From Flammula alnicola (Eukaryota; Basidiomycota; Agaricomycetes; Agaricales; Strophariaceae), in assembly GCA_015499995.1 (NCBI GenBank), contig JADNRV010000353.1, positions 1 to 47,168 of the forward strand: DNA of 47,168 nucleotides. The letters run 5' to 3'. The position numbers and the translations under genes are program-made. This document shows, in pieces, positions 32,194 through 43,600 of this stretch. The notes below the pieces were generated by a model. That model did no database searches. It saw only the letters and a program-made list of their open reading frames with translations, and was not told the DNA's origin. How positions within the stretch are numbered: position 1 is the stretch's first letter; each line of letters opens with the position of its first letter.

Positions 32194-33132
32194 ATTGTGT
32201 AGAATGTGACTTGAGGGATGTGTTGGGTCAGTGGTTGGTTAGCAGTTGGTCAGTGCCTTTGAAGTTTGCGCACCTCTCGTTAAGGATCTTTGAGTAGAAT
32301 GTAGATGGTGTGGTGGTGATGGTGATGATAGTTGAATTATGTTGATTTCAAGATTCCGCCATCAACTTTACATATAAAAGGCAGGTGCTAAGAATAACTC
32401 CCACCGTACAGCGCGCTTTCACTCTTGCAATGTGGAAACATGGCGCGACCATTGGAGCATGCCTCTGGATGCAGCTGAGATTCTTGCTCCTTATGATATC
32501 CTCGCCTTCACGATTTCTTGACCACAGCAGGTACTGGACACCGTCGTTGCCAAAAATTGTTGAAATGGCTTCCTTTTCTAAGTTCAACTTGGTTATTATT
32601 CCGGCTCATCAGACGCCTGCGAAACCGCGTACTCTCGACAATGTGTCTTCAGAGTTTTTCTGGGACCTCGCTCAACCTGGATCTTCGCCCACATCTGCAC
32701 CTGGGGGCTCTCATAAATACCGCTTTGCGATAATTTACGGCTTTACTTTGGATATTTGGCGAAGGACGGGAAATGATATGTTGATCACGCTATCTGGGGG
32801 CGGCAGAACATTGTGACTGCCGTCTCTCATTCTTTGGTTCATATCTTCGCAAAGCAGTCTTATAATTGCCACGCAGATGCCAAGCGTTTTTCTTACTCTA
32901 TGTAGATTATGGGCCACTTTTGCTGCCGAAAAAAGCCAAGCTGACAACCCTTTACGCAAGCCTCTTTCTTTCACAACGAACGAGTCGTTTTAGTATCAAA
33001 CAGTGCTTCCATCATCACTTGAATTGAGCGTCGAACATTTTTCTTGAGTAATTTATGTAAACGTGCGCCCTGTATTACACGAAAACTTTGAAACCAGAAT
33101 GGAATTCGATGAAGCGAAGGTAGTGCTCAATT
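32194..33132. other. Intergenic, doubtful frames and a shared segment
   Basis: A plus-strand frame at 32385-32816 (143 codons) is open but unassigned. A segment at 32812-32884 resembles 18918-18990. No feature besides these. Confidence 0.35.
32812..32884. repeat. Dispersed ~73-bp similarity, member 2
   Basis: See the member at 18918-18990. Both lie in non-coding or doubtful sequence. A minus-strand frame here (32735-32974) reads LGICVAIIRLLCEDMNQRMRDG across the shared part, so it could be an old coding piece. Confidence 0.4.
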
Positions 33133-34270
33133 TCAAAGTCTTCCTTCATCTCGAATAAAAAGGAATTCTTCCGAGAGCACATCATCATAGCTAACTAAAT
33201 CCTGGTTTATCCCGTCTTCTTCCCATCGTTCATACATTTGAGTAGACTTGACGAGATGGTGGAATTTGTCGACCCGTATAAGACGTGGAGATGCCGCAAA
33301 AAAAATCTGCACCCGCATTTCTCGCCCATCAACGGGAATTGGGGTTAAGTGTGTATGAGAGAGTACAAGAATCCGTAAACATGGAAGAGTCGCAATGACG
33401 TCGTAATCCTAAATGAGGTGATTTGTGTTTAGCTTTCTGGACATTGATACTAGTTCAGCGGAAACGAAGTCATGAACATTACTCACTACTGAGCTATAAT
33501 TCGAGAGTTCAAGGTCCTCGAGAGAACGAAGGTACTTGGCGATAAGCACGAAAATGTCGTCGTACCCGCTCAGATTGAGGGACAATGAAACCAACCGGCC
33601 AAGTGCCTCCGAGATATTGGACAATCGGGACTGCACGATGTCCATCTTGGATATTGTCCAGCGTAAATGACGAATGCGCCGCCCAAGGAGCAAAACGAGT
33701 GGTACAATTCCATAGCTCGAGAGTGTGCGTAGATCTGGAAGGGCTATCGAGGGCACGGCTAGTGGGCTGCTGCCGGGACGCCAGAAATGGAGAGACTTGA
33801 GAGAGACTTGACGTTCCAAGAACCTTCCAAATTCAACTTCCGCAGTGTTTTCGTACTTACCATACAAGATTCTTCAACGAAAATGTGCAGTGCTCGAGGA
33901 CAGAGGCTATCTCGAGCCGCAGCTCAGAGTAGTATGGGTGAAGCAGAAGAGACAATTGCTTGAGGCCATGCATGCGTTCTAGACCTAATTTCGTAAGTGT
34001 CCACACTTGTCCGCTATATGTGTTGTCCTTAATGGTGCGCGGACTGTGGAATACGCGCACGAATTCGGCCAATCGTTGGTTGCTGACGATCGTGGTGAGG
34101 AATAACTTGTGAACCTCGTCCTCCCTCGTTTCCGTAAAGGATCCATAGAGAATCCGCTCAGTCTCTTTCAGGAGTTTGGAGGATAGGTATAAAGAGCATA
34201 ACGTTGGCTTAGACTTGATGTTCTCGATAATCGGGCGTATCAGTTCGGTTGGGATGATGGTTGAAGCCAT
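33133..34270 (-). CDS. F-box-like / leucine-rich protein
   Basis: Exons 34270-33861, 33823-33487 and 33408-33133 give 340 residues. The N-terminus IIPTELIRPIIENIKSKPTLCSLYLSSKLLKETERILYG has the layout of the degenerate F-box found in many Agaricomycete proteins, followed by leucine-rich segments (LGLERMHGLKQLSLLL, LVSLSLNLSGYDDIF, YLRSLEDLELS). Presumed SCF adaptor. The first junction is odd: it needs a 37-nt intron (33860-33824), very short for this genome, although donor GTAAGT is perfect. Reading without it shows a continuous alternative frame (YGKYENTAEVEFGRFLERQ), so a one-base frameshift instead of an intron is possible. The second intron (78 nt) is normal. It is unrelated in sequence to the 13.5-18.9 kb F-box pair. 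Confidence 0.65.
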
Positions 34271-34547
34271 GTAAAGTGGTGTTACTTGTGAACGCTATTG
34301 TGAAGCCTCGGCCTGTGACTCTCTGTGACTAGAGCTCGCGAGAGTGACTGGCTACTCTATGTTGTTTGTTGTGATGTCTCCCAAAACGTCGATAGCACCC
34401 CCGATTCTCAGACACCTACGCCACAGTGACAGTCAGAGGGCCTCTATGAAGCTCTAGCTCCGAAGGGGTCAGCTCTGACCCCACCATCACTGATTCTGTA
34501 CGTCTGTCAAGGCTACCTTACCCCAGGCGTCGTCTGGCTTCTCCAAG
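34271..34547. promoter_or_regulatory. Divergent promoter region between F-box-like and HNH genes
   Basis: 277 bp separates the two divergently oriented start codons, so both promoters must lie here. No TATA box is evident in either direction. Confidence 0.45.
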
Positions 34548-35698
34548 ATGGACAGCAATTCGGCTCCTCAGCACCTCGTAGGCCAGCTGGAGCTGCGCAT
34601 TTCTGCCAACTCAGTCGGCTTATACCCTCTGCCACCGACAGACATCACCAGCGACTTGCTTGCCACTCAAGCAATGTCGCCTCAGCCTCCCCCAAACACC
34701 ACTGGTGTCATCTGCCTCCTTAGCGGGCCCCTCGATGATTTTCTCAAGTACTCTCGTCAAGAGCAGTCCAAGTGGCTGATCGACATCGCCCATGACATCT
34801 GTGATCCTGCTTTTCTGCGCGGCTCTTTGCTTGTTTGGAACGGCGCCGTGCAGCAGTGGCGTCCTGTCGCTCATACGGACCCGCTTACCGCGTCAATCTA
34901 CCTCTATGACGTCCCAGTTGGAGTCATTGTCGGCCTGTCGAAGATGAGCACTCGTACTGAAAAATCCGTCACCACCGCGACGGGACACGCGAGCACCATG
35001 GCCGATCGCGTCAAGCGCCGCGATGGAGTGTGCTGGGTGACGGGGAGCATGTACCCGCTTATAAACAGCCATATATGCCCCAAGCGTATGGGCGACCATC
35101 TTGCCCGTATCATATTTCGCGATTTCTCATCAGCATCGCCTCCCATTCCGAATCTGTCTATCTATGACGAAAGATTCGGCATCAGCCTCTCGAGCACCCT
35201 TGATGCGTACTTCGACGTATACGAACTGGGCCTGCGGTTTGTGTCTGTGGTGAGTTCATCTTTTCTCATCTCCTAAATCATGTGTCGACGAAAGTTTAGA
35301 ATCAGTACGAGTGCCACGTCTTCAGGGCTGAAACTCCGGGCTGGGTGCACACAATAGGTGGAGAGCTCATGCTCCCGACAACAATGCCCATCATGCATGG
35401 ACGCCCTGCTAGTCCTCCTCAGCCCCAGCTCGCCACCAACCCCCCGCCCGGCCTCATACGTTGGCACTATCTTCAATGTGTTCTCAAGAAATTTGGGCAC
35501 GTGGATTACAAGACGCTCCCGAATATCGATTTTTGGGAGTTGCCTCTTCGAATGGAAGGGGACTCTGATGATGATGGTACCGACAGCGACGCGGAGTGGC
35601 CATCGGCAGCTTTGGACCGGGGGCGAGCTCTGCAGGCTAGCATTGAGGACAATGAACACCGTCACAGGGTCATCACTGATTGGATCGGGACGGTGTAG
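34548..35698 (+). CDS. HNH-endonuclease domain protein
   Basis: Exons 34548-35249 and 35300-35698 (50-nt intron, GTGAGT..TTTAG) encode 366 residues. The HNH_2-type domain runs from about residue 153 to 234: RVKRRDGVCWVTGS, then NSHICPKRMGD with His175, and LSIYDERFGISLSSTLDAYFDVYELGLRF, matching the plan RDxxCxVTG..SHIxP..NGxxLxxxLHxxFD. In the family the third element usually carries a His (LHxxFD); here it is LDAYFD, so a catalytic residue may be lost. The N-terminal 150 residues are typical of basidiomycete members but without a named domain, and the C-terminus is acidic (DSDDDGTDSDAEW). Proteins of this type are numerous in mushrooms and have no established role. Confidence 0.75.
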
Positions 35699-35957
35699 TC
35701 GAATCCTAGTCATTTCCGCGCCTCGTTCTTTTTATCTTTGTAAACCTCTAGCCTACTATTGTTCTCCGACTAGTAGGGGCCCTAGTGGTGGGGGAATAAT
35801 GTTAGGACACATTTGATTGATACCACCGATTGTGTGCGCTGTGCAACGTGCTTCCAATTGTGACTCTGACTCAGACCGATCGGTGAAAAGAACTACCTAG
35901 GACTGCGGTGCTGAATTATTACCCGCATTCAACCTCTCCCTTTCGTCTAGGACCATC

Positions 35958-37217
35958 ATGTCCTTCGTTGTTGGCATCGCGCTGATTAGCCTCTCAGCTG
36001 GCAGCCCAATCTATATTGAGGCTCTATCTACTGACGACGAGAAATCCTCCTTTTCTTTCCCAGAAGAAATCGTCGATTCATCTAATTTGACGCTGATATT
36101 CGAAAAGATCGCCAACTCCATTCCGGGACCGTTCGGTGCGCCCGTCACTTTGTCTCTCCCTTCGTTCCTCACGGAGGAAGAGAAGGACGAACTCGTCAAA
36201 GTCGTCAAAGCTGTTCCCGCCTTTTCCAACATATGGGTGTGGGCCATGAACAACATCCACATGGTACTGGTTGCATTGAACAAAGTCCCCTATCCGCCCC
36301 AGAATGAGCTGGCGCTGGAGATTGGCCCTGACGCGGCTACTATACGCCTGATTACCACCATGGTGGAGGAGGACATCCGCGAGATAGCCATCGAGAAGGA
36401 AATTATCATCAGAGATGTCGGGTCCGCCGACCTCATCGCACAGCTGGTGGACCCGGCTTTGGTAGCGCTGAAGGAGCTCCCTACCCAGGCCGCACCGGGT
36501 AGCTTCAAAGTCGTTGTCAGTGACCCGTGCTTGAAACGGGTTGTCATTATCGATTCTTCCCCGATTTTCGTCTCATCCCTCGTCGAACAACTTAAATCCA
36601 AATTCCGACAAAATTCTCCTCCTGTGGAAATTCTCGTAGAGAATAACCTCGCCAGGTATGCTATGTACAACTCACTTGATCGGCATCGCCAATCGAGCCG
36701 CATCGTATGTGATTACAATGTCAATCCCCTCCGCATTGGCATCGTCAAAGCTGACGGCTTCGTCTCGACGGTGATGGAGAAATCCCTGAGTCTCCCGCGC
36801 AGGAAAACCGTCATATTCACGACTTCCAAAGAGCATCAGAGCACCGCCACGATCAAGGTTGTCGCCGGAGTAACCCCGAAAGCGGCAGATAACACCGTCA
36901 TCGCGGAACTCGTCCTGAAGGACCTGACGCCTCTCCCCAGAGGCGTTCCCCGTATCAAGATTACTTTCAACATGGAACAGATGGGAAGGACGCAGATCGT
37001 GGCAGAGGAGGTTATGGAACAGGGTGCTATGGCGGGTTCAAACGCATCTATTGAGTTGAAGGATACCATGGGCGATACAATGACTGACCACGAATTGCGG
37101 GATATTTTCGCAAGGTTTAGGGATTTTATGCTTGGTGATGCGCCATATCATGATGCGGTGGAACAGTCGGAAGCTCAGTGGGAAGGTAAAGAAGCACAAG
37201 GAGACTTGCCAGAGTGA
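35958..37217 (+). CDS. Divergent Hsp70-like protein lacking ATPase motifs
   Basis: Intronless, 419 residues. The match to Hsp70 is clearest around residues 255-350: NPLRIGIVKADGFVSTVMEK, LPRRKTVIFTT, STATIKVVAG and PRGVPRIKITFNMEQMGRTQIVAEE correspond to the end of the nucleotide-binding domain and the beta-sandwich substrate-binding domain. Upstream, VTLSLPSFLTEEEKDELVKVVKAV fits the VPAYF..QR..T.DAG region. The N-terminal GIDLGTT phosphate loop is replaced (VVGIALISLSAGSP), and the DLGGGT loop region reads ALEIGPDAATI, so ATP hydrolysis is unlikely. The alpha-helical lid is very short (to residue 419, where Hsp70 is about 640). It may be a regulatory relative or decaying copy; the long intact frame suggests it is expressed. 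Confidence 0.75.
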   Translation: MSFVVGIALISLSAGSPIYIEALSTDDEKSSFSFPEEIVDSSNLTLIFEKIANSIPGPFGAPVTLSLPSFLTEEEKDELVKVVKAVPAFSNIWVWAMNNIHMVLVALNKVPYPPQNELALEIGPDAATIRLITTMVEEDIREIAIEKEIIIRDVGSADLIAQLVDPALVALKELPTQAAPGSFKVVVSDPCLKRVVIIDSSPIFVSSLVEQLKSKFRQNSPPVEILVENNLARYAMYNSLDRHRQSSRIVCDYNVNPLRIGIVKADGFVSTVMEKSLSLPRRKTVIFTTSKEHQSTATIKVVAGVTPKAADNTVIAELVLKDLTPLPRGVPRIKITFNMEQMGRTQIVAEEVMEQGAMAGSNASIELKDTMGDTMTDHELRDIFARFRDFMLGDAPYHDAVEQSEAQWEGKEAQGDLPE

Positions 37218-37962
37218 ATATGCATGCCCACCCTTCCGCAAATCTCTGTTAAGGATTCGAGAAAGGTGGGGAACTTGAAAGTAGCAGGCATGTGCCATGC
37301 ATGACTGCCTCATAATTTAGCTATGCTTATATATGTATTGTCCGTTAATTTAGTAAAATACTATCCGAGTCCTCCAGCGAAGATTATAATATATAGGTAG
37401 TATATTCAATATTTATGAACGGGTGGGCGGGCTTGAGGCGGGGTAGGCAAAGGTCGCCGCCAGAGACGGCAGTACATCTTCCCGCCACCCAAAATAGCCG
37501 CCGGACTCCCGGTTTGTCCAATCTGAGATTCTCTGGCACAGGCGGCCGGTAACGGCCGTGTTTAAATCACGTAACCTTGCGCCCAAACAACATTGACACC
37601 TATTTTCTCAGAAGTTCCACGCCCAATTTATATGCAAAATGTGCCAGGAAGAGCAGGCAGTGCGGTGGGGTAAATAAACTATCGAAGTGAGTCTTCAGGG
37701 TCTTCAATGGGATCCACTAGTATCTCATTCTCGCCTACGCCGCCCTAGAGCAAGCTGAACGAATCGCTTGGACAAGGACTGACTCAGACTGGGAAGAATG
37801 GAGAATAAAAATATCATGTGCGTACTTGGGTCTAGCGTGTGGACGAAAACTCTAAGTGACAGAAGACACACAAAAGCAACGGACTACTTAAAGCCTGCCA
37901 ATTGATAAGCATTCCATTCGAACGACCTTCCTCGATATCATCTCTCTAAGCGCCCGTTCGAC
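37218..37962. other. Intergenic, no gene seen
   Basis: 745 bp between two same-strand genes. It contains GC-rich short inverted motifs around 37500-37570 (GGCGGCCGGTAACGGCCG) of unknown meaning. No coding frame is supported. Confidence 0.35.
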
Positions 37963-39516
37963 ATGCAGAGCACGTCCGTTCAGCAGCCTCGGAGAACTTA
38001 CCCAAGCATAACCGCTCATGGGCCCATAAGGACTGTAGCTTTCTTCCCAGATGGGAAACGAATCGTCACTGGCGGCCATAGCGATAGCTCGACGCGTATC
38101 TGGAACCTGGACACAGGGGAGGAGGATGGGGAACCGCTCAGGGGACACACTTTTCCGACTCTCAGTGTGGCAGTCTCAAAGAGTGGGTCGGATGTGTTGA
38201 CGGGTGGAGCGGATAATAAGGTCTTCTTGTGGGACGTGAACAATAGGCAGGCTGGGAGACTGTTGTTCTCTGGGCCCATTGACTCCCAAATCTGTTCCGT
38301 TGCTTTCAATTCCACCACTTCCCCTACGCTCGTTGCTTCTAGTGGTTCAAATGGAATCATCAATATATGGAGAGTGAAACCAGACATGGACTCAACTCCA
38401 CTTAAACGAATCTCCATCGCTGGCAACCCGACAATTTCTTCCATTCAGTTTTCCCCCGGGTATCCCAACCTTATTGCCGTAGCATCTCTGGATAAGAAAG
38501 CGCGCGTCTATGATGCATATACCGGCCAGCAGAAAGCCGTATTCAATGGTCACACCACGTTCATATCATCCTTAATGTGGTTTCCCAGCGGGCAGCGAAT
38601 TGCGTCTGGAGGAGACAAGACAATTCGTATGTGGGACTCGCGCACAGGAACTCCGACTGATGAGCCGCTCTTGGGACATACCCAACTCGTCAAATCGATC
38701 GCCATTTCTCCCCAAGGACGGTTTATCGCCAGCGGCTCCAATGATAAAACCCTTCGGCTTTGGAATGCCATCACGCGCGTGCAAATCGGGAGTCCGATAA
38801 CACATCCGAGTTCCGTCAATCTCGTCGCCTTCTCTCCAGATGGAAAATCGCTCCTTAGCGTCACGGAGAAGAGTGACGTGTATCTTTGGGAGATGGATTA
38901 TCTTGAGGTTGAGGAGGGCCTACAGCTCGCCAGGGGCGTGATTGATGGACTCGTCTCGTTTTCCTCTGACATGCGAGCAGAGCTGCGTGGGGTGTTGGAA
39001 AAGGAAGTAAGTGTCCGATAAAGTGGAGTATTTATTCTGATTTCTCGACCTTCGCTGATTCCGGTGTAGTTCCATGACATTCGCCAATATCATGCCCAAG
39101 AGATGGAGGAACAGCGACGATTATTCTATGACAAGGCCGCAGACGACGAGAGGAGATTCGACGACCTCCAAAAGGCACTGAATGACGTGAAGGAGGCACA
39201 GGACATCCAGTTTGTTGCGCTTCAGGAAGCGCTTCGGGAGGCTACAATCAAACAGGAGACTGACATTCAGGAACTTCAAAGCGCGATTTCAACGGTTATC
39301 CAGAAGCACGCGACTGAGTTCAAAGAACTGCGGAAAGCGCAAAACGAGTTCGCGACTCAACAGGAGGCGAAGTACAACGACATTCAGCAAGACCTTCGTT
39401 CCCTCCAGAAAGGGATTACGGAGTTGGGCGCTTTCATGTAAGGTTCGATCACGTTCCTCATCGATACTAATTACTGATTCTCATGCAGAAAGAAACTGCC
39501 GACAGCCCGCTCCTGA
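37963..39516 (+). CDS. WD40-repeat protein with C-terminal coiled coil
   Basis: Exons 37963-39006, 39070-39437 and 39489-39516 give 479 residues. Seven WD40 repeats occupy about residues 15-315, with typical GH..WD pairs (for example GHTTFISSLMWFPSGQRIASGGDKTIRMWDSRTG and GHTQLVKSIAISPQGRFIASGSNDKTLRLWNA), enough for one complete seven-bladed propeller. Residues about 350-470 are a long heptad-rich coiled coil (EMEEQRRLFYDKAADDERRFDDLQKALND and following). Propeller plus coiled coil suggests a scaffold. No NACHT or kinase domain is attached, unlike many fungal WD40 proteins of the NLR type. The last intron was chosen because its GTAAGG donor overlaps the apparent stop and acceptor CAG continues in frame; without it the protein ends 8 residues earlier. 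Confidence 0.8.
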
Positions 39517-40609
39517 GCCGAATGTTCGCATTTTCACCACATTTTCCAGTGAGCGAAGCGATTCTGTCTATTACAGGCGTATGACTATCGGGTACGAAGA
39601 ATACTGCAAGGTGTTCTTCTTTCCTGCTAGCCATTTGTCTCCCGAAACTCGAACTTTGCCTCCTTATGCACCACCCGTTTTGCAAGTATGAACCACTCCG
39701 TGTATTCGATCCTCACCTTCGGTCAGGCCCCGACAATGTATCACCTTTCTTTCTAGGTCATCGCGTTCTTTCTCTAGTTCTTTTCTATGTGACTTTGCTA
39801 AATATCCCAGTCTTTTCTGGAGCGAAGTGCTGATTTGTGTTTGTGTGCGTGTTTTTAATCACTCTACCGCTATATCCTGTAAACATGTCGAAATGAAGGA
39901 ACACTGCTTTTCTTGTTGAATTTGAGCGAAATAGCTTCTCCCGATCGCAAAGGACAGTCTATCAAAAATAATTGTCTTCGGCAGAGTTGGCATATCTCGC
40001 AATTGCTCCCATTTCAACCACAGGATAGAAGATGTTCGACTGATTACAGGAGTTCCTCATATATTTCTTCTTTTTCGAAGATTTTGATACCGCAAAGACG
40101 AAGGAGAGGCATGTTTTAGGTGAAAATAAATGGCACAGCGCAGAACTACAATGTCGAGACGTGAACTTAGAATTTCTCATATAGTTTATGTCTTTCGAAA
40201 ACCTCGGATAAACGCCTCTTCTCCCCGTTAACTCATTTGCTCGTGAGATACAGGGATACACCGGAATTTGCTTGTGGTATGTATGTATCACATCTCAGTG
40301 TCGGGTCAGCAGTGAGCGTTTCCGTGCGACAGCAGATCCAAGACATTCCATGCCGTCCTTCTATACGATCTATTATAATGGCTAGTTGATGCTAGAGAGC
40401 GAGTAAGTTGTTGTATCGAAAGGTACAAATGTTGGGTACTACCGAGTAGTGCAACTTGTGAAATGTCAGTATAACATCGTTAATGACAGTTGCGGTTTCC
40501 GAGTAACCAATAACTATATACCAGTAAACGATAACAACTGAGCAAATCACTATAAATATCGCACATGCAGCCCATCACCTCCAGGCTGCCATAATGGCAC
40601 GAACCCAGC
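39517..40609. other. Intergenic between convergent genes, nothing recognised
   Basis: About 1.1 kb holds the 3' flanks of the WD40 and importin genes. Only short frames are present and no repeat was identified. Confidence 0.4.
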
Positions 40610-43600
40610 TCAGCTCTCCTCGTCCCCGTCCTCATCACTATCATACGTATTAAATCCCAGGTCCCTCACACCCGACACCGCCACGAGCAACGGATGGTTA
40701 TGATCAAAGCCCGCAAGCATCTTCGCCATATCCTCCAGCGCAAAGTCCTCCATCTCCTCCACGAGCGCCATCTCGTCCCTGTCGAAATCCACCGCATTCG
40801 ACGCCGCTCTCGCCGCCCTCGCTTTGCGTTTATCCGCCAGCGCATGCAGCTGGCGCTTCGTCGCCTCGATGATGCCGTCGTGGAACTGCGCCGAGAGCGC
40901 TTCGGGCCCACCGATGACGCCGAGCGCCTCTGAGAAGTATTTGTAGAGCGAGGCGAGGAAGGTCGAGTCGTGCTCTGTGCTAATACAATTGATGAGCTGG
41001 AGGAACGTCGCGGAGACCATTTGGTTGGTCAGAGTCCCGCTTTGCTTCCCGCATGCTAAGAGCATGGGAATCAACCTATAAAATGGAAAATGGTGACAAG
41101 GTTGCGCGAACAGTGTGAAAAGTAAAACTCACATAGCGCACGCCTCACGGACGCCTTCATGGAAATAGAAACGAAGACACGGTAAAGTGACCTCTAGTGT
41201 TTGCGATAAGTATGGGGCAAATCGAGCACTGAGGGTGGAACAGTAGATGACGAGAGTCTCGAAAGCCTGACACTTCTCATCCATCGCAGACGTCCTCACG
41301 CCGTACGTGTGCCCGTCCATGACAATCGTCTCCCACCCCTCGCGCTCCTCCAACGCGTCGTCGCCCTCTTCTCGTTCGATTGTCAATATTTATTTATTGT
41401 GCACTGACTCCGATGAAAAACTTACCGTAAACGGATAAATCGGCCTTCGCGCTGGCGGTAGCGAGAAGCGAAGGCATGACAACAGGCAAATAGGCCTCGA
41501 ACTCGGAACCCATTGCTTGACATATCTTGGCCCACGTCGCCATGAGGTAATGACCCAACTGGGTATCATTTGGGTCGACAGGGCTTTCTGTGGAGAAAAA
41601 TATATATGGTTAGAAACCAAGATTTCCAAGATTTATGGAACACATACGTTGAATGCGCATAAGCAGTTCAATGAGTGTAGTCGAGTCAGGCCGGAAGACA
41701 TCAGGGCCGACGGCAATGGCTGTATGGTAGTGAGCTACGTTTGCGAAAGGAAGAAAGAAAAAACGACACAGCGACGTACCGATCAGCCCCGCACATTCCA
41801 TCGCCTTCACTCTGAGCTTCCGGTAATCAGGCCCGTCCGCATTCCTTAGCACGCTCAACAGCAGAGGCATTATCGTAGGGTAATGCTAAAGAAAAAGACA
41901 TGATTCGAACAGCAGCACATTAGCCTTCACGCCTAGTCCATTAATACAATAAAAACCGTACCTTGGCGAAAGTAACCTCGCTGGCATCCGCCACCATAGC
42001 AAGGGTCGTAATAGCCTGCTCCTGGACGTATCTCCGGACTTGCATGTGGTCTCCTGGGGGATTGAGAAGCTTTAGGAGCCGCTCGACGATAGGGTCGAGG
42101 TACGGGAGGAGCGTATCTCGCTCGACGCCCTCGCAGAAGTTTATTAGTGCGGAGGCGGCGTGAGCATGCACCCTGTGAGAAAGAAACAGATGAGTATTCA
42201 TATTCGTCATATCTCGGGTGTTTGACTGAGACATAAAGTAAGAAAGGGCGGGTACCTTGGTTCTGGATCTTCAAGAGCGGGAATGAGCACTGCGAACAAG
42301 TTGCGGTGAAACCGTTGTTGAATGATTTCCTACAGGAAGCGAAGGAGGATGAGCGGAGTTTATAGCAATATTACTGAATACCAGGAAAGTTCGTACCTCC
42401 AAATCCGTGCATAGTTGACCGCTGTGGTGAACGGGAAGGTCAGCATTATATCCCAAACGTTGAATAAGAAGAGCATTAACCCAACTTACACACACTGGCA
42501 TGCGGCGTACCGTACTCGAGGATGTGAGTCGTTGAACATGGGCGTTACCATACTGTCAAAAGAGAGAAACCGTCAATCGGGCATACTAAAGAAACCAAAG
42601 ACCCAAAAAGGTACTCACTCCACAATTGTCTGCAGTTCCTTTTGCATGACCTGATAGGTCGCAATGGAAGCATGAGCACCTCGCGCACACTGCGACCAAA
42701 CACGGAAGGGCTACATATGACGAACCTTCCCCGTGCCCTCTCCAATCGCGGCAATCGCCATAAGCCCGGCGTGTCGCACACGCCAGTCGAAACTGACCAT
42801 CATCGAAGGGATATACTGCGAATATTTGTTAGATAATGCGTGAGCCCGACCAGGCAATTGTTGCCAGTAAGTGACGCAAGAGAGGGAAAAATCATACCTG
42901 AAACGCGGGTGGGAGGATGGATTTACCACCCATGGCACACGCCAGGCGATCCAACGACTGCTCGTAGAGCGCTGGGGGGGAATCGGTTTCTGCTGAGCTC
43001 GAACTCGTTGATGGCTGAACGGAATAGATATACACCATTAGGTCGAGTAAGCAACGAAGACGAACGAAGACGAGAAAGAAAAAACATACGTCTTCTCGTA
43101 GCCAAGCATCCAAACCCGTAGTTTCATCCTCGTCAAACTCGCCCATACCCTCAAGACACGCGCGCACGATGACCTCCGTCCACCCATTCACTTTCCGCAC
43201 CATATTAGGTCGTGCCTCCGAGAGACTGATCACGAATTCCAGCGCACTGAGACGTAGAGTGGAACGTTCGTCGCGTTCTTCGTCATCGTCGATGGGTGAA
43301 GATGCCGCGTCTTCATCGCCGTTAGGATTTGACGGTGGTGGGAAGACGAAAGCCCCTTGCCGGCCACCTCCTATGGGGAACGGGCGACTGACAGTCGGTG
43401 TTGGGCCGCAATCAACGGGTGGGAGAATCAGAGAGGGGAGGAGAGAGAGCAGTGATTGGAGGTGAGGTGCGAAGAGAATGGGATGTGTCGAGCAGAGTGG
43501 GGTTAGCGTCGATAGGAAGGTGGAGAGATAGTGGTAGTTCGAGGTTTTCGGCGACGATGAGGATGATCCAAGTGGTGGTTGCGAAAGTGAACTCGAGAGA

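Noticed and set aside
36290..36703. 137-codon minus-strand frame inside the Hsp70-like gene
   Set aside because: Antisense shadow of the 419-codon gene; no family resemblance.
30620..39516. A biosynthetic gene cluster
   Set aside because: No core synthase, transporter or cluster-type regulator; the genes belong to unrelated families.
39212..39691. 159-codon plus-strand frame rich in Arg/Ser
   Set aside because: Off-frame reading of the WD40 protein's coiled-coil exon; composition is an artefact of the heptad codons.
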